A stretch of 11,901 nt of DNA from Spirochaetaceae bacterium. GTDB lineage: Bacteria > Spirochaetota > Spirochaetia > DSM-27196 > PXBQ01. Position 1 is the first letter of the stretch, and every line of letters begins with the position of its first letter. Both the position numbers and the translations under genes were made by a program. The notes below the pieces were generated by a model. The model saw only the letters and a program-made list of their open reading frames with translations, was not told the DNA's origin and made no database searches. Location of the stretch: positions 1 through 11,901 of the forward strand of contig PXBQ01000057.1 of NCBI GenBank assembly GCA_003566875.1, given 5' to 3'. Shown piece after piece: positions 7,063 to 11,901 of this stretch.

Positions 7063-8367
7063 CTACATGATTTCCCGGGTGGGATCAATCGTGTATCGTG
7101 GATTGCCCGGCTGCGTGCCGTCGCGAGAAAAGACCGAGCACCAATCGAATCGCGCGTCCGCGTACTCAGGGTCGACGATGATGCGAACACGGCGAAGCGT
7201 TCGTGTGAATCCCGTCACGACGTCGGCGTCGAACACCGTTCCGACCGACCTGTCGCGGAACTCGATCGGGATCTCAAACGAAACGTCCTCGGGCACATCG
7301 ATCACGACCGACTCGGGCTCAACGGATCGGCCCACCACGCGCGATAATACTCGCGACAAATCGGCCTCGGTTTTTTCGCGGTAGACCATATCGGCGAGCC
7401 GCGTGTGCGCCTCGATCGAGGAATCGAAAACTTCTTCGTGCACGATCTTGAATAACTTTCGACGCGTGACGTTTTTGATCAGGCGAAAAGGAGCGAACTC
7501 GGTCCGCTCGGCAAGGCGCACGAACGAGTCGTCGTCGAGCCCGTATAGGTCATCCGGTTTCCAGACACCGTTCCGCAATGCAAGGTGAACCGCGCGTTTG
7601 ATCATTGCCGTCGCAACTCGGACCGTGTGGTGCCAGTACACCGCGCGGTACATGAGGTACTTCGAGAAGAGAACGCTTTCGAGTGCCGTTACCCCGTCGG
7701 GACCGAGCGAAACGCCGGTTTCGGCGTCCGGCACGATACGGGAAATCGCGAAATCGATATCTTGAACGCCGTACGGAACGCCGCAAAAGTACGCATCGCG
7801 ACTCAGGTAGTCGAGTTTGTCGGGATCGAGCGGGCCCGACAAGACTCGCCTGAAGAATTCTACCTCGGCGTCGCTTCCCGCGTCGATCGACGTATCGACT
7901 ATTGCCGCGACGCGTGCGGCGTCGACGCCGACCGTGTTCTCGATCCGATGACGGATCGGCTCGCGCGATACGATCTCGCCGGTGAGCTGCTCGTGATCTT
8001 TGAGCGGCAGTTCCTTCATGCTGTGCGTGTACGGGTAGTGGCCGAGGTCGTGGACAAGCGCTGCGCAGAGGAAAGCCTTCACGCCTTCGACGTCGACGTC
8101 GAACGCGTCGTGCGAAGCGAGTGCGCGGATCATCCGGCGGGCGATATGGAACACACCGAGCGAATGTGAGAATCTCGTGTGTGTCGCGCCCGGATACACC
8201 AAGTGTGCAGGCCCGAGTTGCCGGATACGCGTGAGCTGCTGGAACGGCTCTTCGTTGACGATTGCGATCAGCGCGTCCGACACCATGATGTTCTTCCAGA
8301 GCGGATCACGTATCGGGCGGCTGTAATCTGTGTCGAGGTGGCGGATAACGGAGTTTCGACGATCCAC
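7063..8367 (-). CDS. HD-domain phosphohydrolase (SAMHD1/YwfO-like)
   Basis: A 434-residue metal-dependent phosphohydrolase of the SAMHD1/YwfO/dGTPase-like HD group. FQQLTRIRQLGPAHLVYPGATHTRFSHSLGV (residues 42-72) is the hallmark segment. The metal ligands are visible in order: H68, H106-D107 in LVHDLGHYPYTH, and D183 in DPDKLDYLSRDAYFCGVPYG. All catalytic positions appear intact, so activity is likely. Relatives remove triphosphate from dNTPs or cleave other nucleotides. The substrate here cannot be read from sequence. The start is a GTG at 8367 without a ribosome binding site, lying 6-8 bases after a -10-like box, so the message may be leaderless. ATG at codon 28 would cut into the conserved N-terminus and is rejected. 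It is the first gene of the unit with the small alpha/beta protein and the ComFB-type protein, and is divergent from the envelope protein at 8480. Confidence 0.9.
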   Translation of the reverse strand: MDRRNSVIRHLDTDYSRPIRDPLWKNIMVSDALIAIVNEEPFQQLTRIRQLGPAHLVYPGATHTRFSHSLGVFHIARRMIRALASHDAFDVDVEGVKAFLCAALVHDLGHYPYTHSMKELPLKDHEQLTGEIVSREPIRHRIENTVGVDAARVAAIVDTSIDAGSDAEVEFFRRVLSGPLDPDKLDYLSRDAYFCGVPYGVQDIDFAISRIVPDAETGVSLGPDGVTALESVLFSKYLMYRAVYWHHTVRVATAMIKRAVHLALRNGVWKPDDLYGLDDDSFVRLAERTEFAPFRLIKNVTRRKLFKIVHEEVFDSSIEAHTRLADMVYREKTEADLSRVLSRVVGRSVEPESVVIDVPEDVSFEIPIEFRDRSVGTVFDADVVTGFTRTLRRVRIIVDPEYADARFDWCSVFSRDGTQPGNPRYTIDPTREIM

Positions 8368-8373
8368 GCGACA

Positions 8374-8403
8374 AGCGTATACCGCCGCGCGGACCGGTGT
8401 AAA
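8374..8403 (-). promoter_or_regulatory. Promoter of the HD-domain operon
   Basis: Read on the minus strand: -35 TTTACA (8398-8403) and -10 TACGCT (8374-8379, spacer 18), or overlapping TATACG (8376-8381, spacer 16). Either places the start of transcription at or within a few bases of the GTG at 8367, so there would be almost no leader. An 8-bp palindrome GGTGCACC (8411-8418) lies just upstream and could be half of a binding site. Confidence 0.45.
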
Positions 8404-8441
8404 GCAGGCGGGTGCACCACGCGCACGAGTTCAGCGGCCGA

Positions 8442-8470
8442 TTGTAGATCGTTCGTGCATTTGGTACGAT
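8442..8470 (+). promoter_or_regulatory. Promoter of the envelope protein/PilZ operon
   Basis: -35 TTGTAG (8442-8447), 17-bp spacer, -10 TACGAT (8465-8470). Transcription would begin at about 8477-8480, at or just before the ATG at 8480. The octamer GGTACGAT occurs twice, at 8463-8470 and 8474-8481, 11 bp apart. The second copy overlaps the start codon. Confidence 0.5.
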
Positions 8471-8479
8471 CTCGGTACG

Positions 8480-9208
8480 ATGCGACGACGAAGTATTACC
8501 GCCTTTGCGATCATCGCGATTCTCTCTACCGCCGTGGCGATGTCGTTCCTTCGGGTGCAACGCGGACCGGCCGAAGCCGTCACCGAGTCCGGTTCCGCGG
8601 CCCGATCCGAGACGTCCGAGCCTGCGGCAGCCGAACGGTCGACGGAATCCGAGCGCATCTCGCTGACGATGCGCAGATCGGACCCCGACAATGCACGCGG
8701 TTCGGACCGAACGAACGTAACGTTGGCGGGGAACGCAGACCTTTTCCTTCTTCGCGCGGCGACGCGTCGACGGATCGTACCTGAGGACTTCACCCTTGGG
8801 CCGCTCGCCGACCGTTTCGCGACCGATTCACGGGTCCGCTCGATCAGAGAGGTCGCGACCCGCCTTATCGACGACTTCGCCGCCGCCACGCCGACCGGCG
8901 ACGCGTTCGTGCCCGAGGCGCGCTCGGGACTGTTGCGACGGTTGATCTCCGACCGCGATGCCGGGCCGACGGTCGAGCGGGCGCGCATAGCGGCTCCTCA
9001 GTTTGTCGACAGCGAAACCGCGGAGCTCGAAGTCGTGCTGTTCTCGCGGGAAGGGCGAGCGTCGGCCGAGATTTTTCTTGAACGTGTCTCGGGTAGGTGG
9101 TACGTTTACGGTTATACCGTCGACGTCGATGCGCTCGCCCGGCGGTACGTCCGGCCGCAGGAAAAATTCGAGCCGTCGACATCGACGCGAGTAATGCCCG
9201 GCCTGTGA
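8480..9208 (+). CDS. Membrane-anchored periplasmic protein of unknown family
   Basis: A 242-residue protein. Residues 1-4 are basic (MRRR) and 5-23 form a hydrophobic segment (ITAFAIIAILSTAVAMSFL) with no lipobox cysteine and no clear cleavage site, so it is most likely a signal anchor with the rest outside the inner membrane. Residues 28-85 are a low-complexity Ala/Ser/Glu/Arg linker. Residues 86-220 form a small folded domain: helices around 100-135 and 145-160, then strands (ERARIAAPQFV, TAELEVVLFS, SAEIFLERV, RWYVYGYTVD). The last part resembles the nuclear transport factor 2/lumazine-like pattern in which a strand pair ends with GRWYVYG. That is a fold guess only. The start is fixed by the adjacent -10 box. 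There is no ribosome binding site. The PilZ-type gene follows after 23 bp and is probably cotranscribed, which hints that the two act on the same envelope process. Confidence 0.75.
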   Translation: MRRRSITAFAIIAILSTAVAMSFLRVQRGPAEAVTESGSAARSETSEPAAAERSTESERISLTMRRSDPDNARGSDRTNVTLAGNADLFLLRAATRRRIVPEDFTLGPLADRFATDSRVRSIREVATRLIDDFAAATPTGDAFVPEARSGLLRRLISDRDAGPTVERARIAAPQFVDSETAELEVVLFSREGRASAEIFLERVSGRWYVYGYTVDVDALARRYVRPQEKFEPSTSTRVMPGL

Positions 9209-9220
9209 CCGCGTAGTTTC

Positions 9221-9227
9221 AGGGAGG
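9221..9227 (+). promoter_or_regulatory. Strong ribosome binding site of the PilZ-type gene
   Basis: AGGGAGG four bases before the ATG at 9232 is close to a full anti-Shine-Dalgarno match and fixes this start. It is the strongest such site in the window and contrasts with the first gene of the same operon, which has none. Confidence 0.75.
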
Positions 9228-9231
9228 TCCT

Positions 9232-10431
9232 ATGGCACAGACGATAAACCACGTCGAAAAAGAGTTCATTTTCGACACGACGCGTGAAGACGAGTCGGAG
9301 TTCGTGATCGTGTCCGACGTCCGGAGGATCTCTTCAACACTCGCATCGCAGAGCGAGGAGTTCCTTCAATTTCGGTGCGAAGAGACGTTCCCCGAGCGGT
9401 CGAACGTATCGGTGTACTTCAGGTTCCGCGGCCATCCGATGACGTTCAAAACGCGGGTGCGAAAATCGACGCCGGGTTCGCTCACTTTGCGACAACCGCG
9501 AGTCCTTTATCGTGACCTTTCCCGCAGGTACGAGCGCATCGAAACGCCGGCCGGGATCGGTGTCTCGTTTCTGCACAAGGGCCGACGCGTTTCGCTCGCA
9601 TTTCCCGAGTCGACGAGGTACGTCGAAGTCGAGACGCCGAACACGGTCAAGGATTTCGACGCGTCGCGTCTTCAAGCGTTGCTCGAGAGTTTTCGCGTCG
9701 ATGCGCAGCAGCACGCGACCGAGGCAAAGATCGTGATGTTCCGTGCGCGGTCACCGAGCTCGCCGCAGGAGAAGATCGTCGCGCGAACCGGAAAGGTACT
9801 GATGCTGCCGTTTTACTCGGGAAAACCCGACGAACTGTCGGAGTTAGCGTCGGAGAATCTTCTCTCGGCCGCCGAAATCACCGAAGACGCGGACGCACTC
9901 GAGAAGGCGGTCGCCGGGCTGAAGTCGCAGGGGCTGCATCACGAGATGTACTGCCCGATAATGTACTTGCAGTACGTTGTCGGATACCTGTACTTCATCA
10001 AAACGGGACGCGACACGGCGGGTTTCGATACCGCCGCGGTTGAATTTGCTCTTCAGATGGCGCACGTTTTTGCGTACTCGCTGAAGGCCAACGGTTACTT
10101 CGCCTCCGATGAAAGTGTCCCCGAGTACCTAACGACCGATCTCATCGACATCAGCGCAACGGGAATCCTGTTCTCCTGTCCGACCGAAGAGGTAGACCTG
10201 AGCCTCTACACCGATATCGAGATCATGCTTTCGATCGACGAGGCCGACGTGCCGATTATCGGGCGGGTCGTGCGGAAGTTTGCCGACGAGACGCGAACGT
10301 TCTACGGTGTCAACTTCCTGAGAATCGCCGAACCCGACCGAGACCGACTCGTCGAACGATTGTACGGGAAGGATAGTACGTCGGGGTTTCTTGTTCCCAC
10401 CGCGGACGAGGGCGCGACGTCACCGGAGTGA
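9232..10431 (+). CDS. PilZ-type protein with a GAF-like insert between its two c-di-GMP motifs
   Basis: A 399-residue soluble protein. Residues 1-92 are beta-rich (NVSVYFRFRGHPMTFKTRVRK, SLTLRQPRVLYRDL) and resemble the YcgR-like/PilZN domain that precedes many PilZ domains. R98-R-Y-E-R102 fits the RxxxR motif that contacts c-di-GMP. Residues 140-290 look like a separate GAF-like alpha/beta domain, ending in CPIMYLQYVVGYLYFIK and a helix FALQMAHVFAYSLKANGYF. The second PilZ motif, DxSxxG, is D306-I-S308-A-T-G311, followed by typical PilZ strands (DIEIMLSIDEADVPIIGRVVRKF, TFYGVNFL). The two motifs are normally about 20-40 residues apart, not 204. Either the domain is interrupted by an insert, or the C-terminal PilZ has lost RxxxR and R98-R102 belongs to another domain. 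Related long spirochaete proteins annotated DUF1577/PilZ come to mind, but I cannot confirm membership. If functional it would be a c-di-GMP effector. Confidence 0.8.
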   Translation: MAQTINHVEKEFIFDTTREDESEFVIVSDVRRISSTLASQSEEFLQFRCEETFPERSNVSVYFRFRGHPMTFKTRVRKSTPGSLTLRQPRVLYRDLSRRYERIETPAGIGVSFLHKGRRVSLAFPESTRYVEVETPNTVKDFDASRLQALLESFRVDAQQHATEAKIVMFRARSPSSPQEKIVARTGKVLMLPFYSGKPDELSELASENLLSAAEITEDADALEKAVAGLKSQGLHHEMYCPIMYLQYVVGYLYFIKTGRDTAGFDTAAVEFALQMAHVFAYSLKANGYFASDESVPEYLTTDLIDISATGILFSCPTEEVDLSLYTDIEIMLSIDEADVPIIGRVVRKFADETRTFYGVNFLRIAEPDRDRLVERLYGKDSTSGFLVPTADEGATSPE

Positions 10432-10455
10432 ATGAAAGTTCCCTTTTTGTAACGC

Positions 10456-10484
10456 TTTACTAATTGGGCTCGTCGTTCGATACT
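10456..10484 (+). promoter_or_regulatory. Possible promoter of the cyclase/STAND-like gene
   Basis: TTTACT (10456-10461), 17-bp spacer, GATACT (10479-10484): four of six matches in each box. Transcription would start near 10491, leaving a leader of about six bases and no room for a ribosome binding site. The 65-bp gap after the PilZ-type gene and the lack of any ribosome binding site favour a separate promoter over simple read-through. Confidence 0.4.
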
Positions 10485-10494
10485 AGTACGACGA
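10470..10494. promoter_or_regulatory. Inverted repeat overlapping the -10 region before 10497
   Basis: TCGTCGT (10470-10476) and ACGACGA (10488-10494) are perfect 7-bp arms around an 11-bp loop that holds the palindrome TACTAGTA (10481-10488). The element covers the proposed -10 box and start point. It has no T tract, so a repressor site is more likely than a terminator. Confidence 0.4.
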
Positions 10495-10496
10495 CC

Positions 10497-11901
10497 ATGG
10501 TGTATTTTATTCTTGTCGAGATCGCAGGTTACCGTCAGTTGGTGAAGCTCCGTCCGAACGTTGTGCGTGAGGTCGAGCGTGTACTCACGAACGAATTCCT
10601 GACGCGCGGCGGCGTGCTCGAGCCCGCCGAGAGCGGGTGTATTCTCGCTCGGTTTGAGAAACTCACGACGAGCGACCAGGCGAAAGTTGCCGAGAGCTTA
10701 GTTGCTGCGCGCGACGAGCTGCTCGGGCGCGCGGACGATCTCTCGGGATTCTCGGTCCTGCTCGATCAGTGTGCAGCCGGATGCGATGACGAGAGTCTCC
10801 GGCGCATGAGGGATATTCTGACGACCCTTCCGGTCGATGACGCCGCGTGGATTACGCGGCACGCTTCGCTGTCGATGGCCGTTTACCTCGAGTACGAGAG
10901 CGACGGTCCCGCCCTGCGCGTGGTAGGGCGTACGCACGACACCGGCGGAAACGCCGGGAGGATTGAGAGTTTCGCGGCCACGCGACTGAAGACCGAAGAA
11001 CTTCTCGACGCCTTATTTGCGGCTCGCGACGGCGGCCTGATCGTCGTCCAAGGGAGCGATGCCGACGGACTCGATTACGCGATCGACGCGGCGGTGAGCT
11101 CTTTCGTCGGGCCAAAGATTACTGCGCTCGACGTACGGCCGCGCCGGATCGCTGAGTACCCGTTTTCTCCTCTTGAGACGGTCGTCGGTGCGTTCGGTCT
11201 GAACGAAACGCCGCATTTCCTTAACTCCGCCGAGCGTGCGGTATGGGAGTCGCGCTCGGCCCTGCTCGAGTATATAACGAAACGCGAGCCGCGACCCGAG
11301 TTGTTCGACGCTGCGGCCCACGATTTCCGTATCGCTTTTATGCTTTTCTTGCGCTCGTACGCGCGGAGGGCCGAATCGGTGATGTCGGCGCCGTGTCTCG
11401 TGATTCGGTCAATCGACCGGATCGCGACGCCCGCGCTCGAACTGCTTCGCGCGTGTCTTGACGACGTCGGCGGATTTGTCGTCGTGGCCTCGTCGGCCGA
11501 AGAGGTTCCTGCGGTATTTCACGATGTGCAGCACGCGACTGTGTACGCGTCGGATGTTACCCCCGCCGAGATCGAAGATTTTGTGAAAGACGCCGGATGG
11601 AGTATTCGGCCTTCTGAGACCGCTGCGATCCTGCGCGCGAGCAACGGGAAACGACTCTCCGCGTTCCACTCGATCTGCCTCTTGGTCGGTCGGCACGCGC
11701 AGTTCGCCGACGGAGCGCCCACACGCCACGTGATCGAGAATCTCGAGCGCGAGCCGCTTTTTGCGTTGTACGCGGGGTCTCTTCTCGACGGATCGGCATC
11801 GCTCGACGAGTACTACGCCATCCTTGAGCCGTGCGGCGTTGATCCGAGTTACGCTCCCGAGATCCTCAAAGAGCTCGCGACGCTCGGCTTGATCCCCGAC
11901 G
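10497..11901 (+). CDS. Cyclase/STAND-ATPase-like protein with degenerate signature residues, 3' end outside window
   Basis: 468 codons are visible and the frame is still open at the right edge. Residues 1-125 follow the outline of a class III nucleotide cyclase: FILVEIAGYRQLVKLRP, then GGVLEPAESGCILARFE. The metal-binding Asp residues of the active family (the 'DI-GF' strand and the 'GD' turn) are replaced by Glu and Ser. Residues 165-400 resemble a STAND/AAA ATPase: a P-loop-position strand LIVVQGSDADGLDYAIDAAV (181-200) without the GK[ST], a YPFSPLETVVGAFGL segment (221-235), a Walker B-position strand CLVIRSID (300-307), a sensor-like VVVASS (328-333) and a helical lid ILRASNGKRLSAFHSICLLV. 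Helices follow from 415, as expected before a TPR-like tail. Full-length relatives combine cyclase, ATPase and TPR and act in signalling. Here both enzymatic sites look lost, so a regulatory or scaffold role is more likely. The assignment rests on pattern, not on alignment. Confidence 0.65.
   Translation, partial: MVYFILVEIAGYRQLVKLRPNVVREVERVLTNEFLTRGGVLEPAESGCILARFEKLTTSDQAKVAESLVAARDELLGRADDLSGFSVLLDQCAAGCDDESLRRMRDILTTLPVDDAAWITRHASLSMAVYLEYESDGPALRVVGRTHDTGGNAGRIESFAATRLKTEELLDALFAARDGGLIVVQGSDADGLDYAIDAAVSSFVGPKITALDVRPRRIAEYPFSPLETVVGAFGLNETPHFLNSAERAVWESRSALLEYITKREPRPELFDAAAHDFRIAFMLFLRSYARRAESVMSAPCLVIRSIDRIATPALELLRACLDDVGGFVVVASSAEEVPAVFHDVQHATVYASDVTPAEIEDFVKDAGWSIRPSETAAILRASNGKRLSAFHSICLLVGRHAQFADGAPTRHVIENLEREPLFALYAGSLLDGSASLDEYYAILEPCGVDPSYAPEILKELATLGLIPD

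Noticed and set aside
7585..8169. A 194-codon plus-strand frame opposite the HD-domain gene
   Set aside because: The minus strand encodes an intact HD phosphohydrolase with all metal ligands. The plus frame is its shadow.
8411..8418. Palindrome GGTGCACC between the divergent promoters at 8368-8479
   Set aside because: Eight-base palindromes occur often by chance in this composition and there is no second copy nearby. It is mentioned only as a possible site.
10432..10455. Possible terminator (AAAG/CTTT followed by a T run) after the PilZ-type gene
   Set aside because: The stem would be only four A/T-rich base pairs. It is too weak to call a terminator.
1..11901. CRISPR arrays, insertion sequences, tRNA or rRNA genes, phage genes
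   Set aside because: I looked for regular repeats, transposase-like frames, cloverleaf patterns and conserved rRNA segments and saw none. Base composition looks even, with no sign of a recently acquired island.

Overview
The window is high-GC bacterial chromosome (estimated by eye at about 60% G+C) densely packed with genes. I see no tRNA, rRNA, transposase, CRISPR array or long repeat. The gene mix suggests a GC-rich member of the Spirochaetota: a PilZ protein with a long internal insert, a ComFB-type protein, a very large exported beta-rich protein and an OmpA-like protein anchored in the inner membrane. No single marker proves this assignment.

Layout, left to right. (1) Positions 1-4448, minus strand: one uninterrupted reading frame of 1482 codons. 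It starts with a signal peptide at 4448 and runs off the left edge. It is a giant exported protein with two EF-hand-like calcium loops and an apparently beta-barrel-like C-terminal part. (2) A compact divergent promoter region (4449-4529) in which one palindromic TTGCAA box can serve as the -35 element in both directions, each with exact 17-bp spacing. (3) 4530-5531, plus: a single-pass inner-membrane protein with a periplasmic OmpA-like domain. (4) 5617-5904, plus: a YlxP/DUF503 protein with its own strong -10 box. (5) 8367 to 5910, minus: a three-gene unit of an HD-domain phosphohydrolase, a small alpha/beta protein (possibly YbjN/type III chaperone-like) and a ComFB-domain protein with a C-terminal beta-sandwich-like extension. 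(6) 8480-10431, plus: a membrane-anchored envelope protein followed by a PilZ-type protein whose RxxxR and DxSxxG motifs lie about 200 residues apart. (7) 10497 to the right edge, plus: a large protein that looks like a class III cyclase fused to a STAND/AAA ATPase, with the signature residues of both domains replaced.

Two themes run through the window. One is cell-envelope construction: the giant exported protein and the OmpA-like protein share a promoter region. The other is nucleotide second-messenger biology: ComFB, PilZ, an HD phosphohydrolase and a decayed cyclase/STAND protein lie close together. A functional link among them is inference from position and family. Several starts lack a ribosome binding site and sit just downstream of a -10 box, which suggests leaderless mRNAs.
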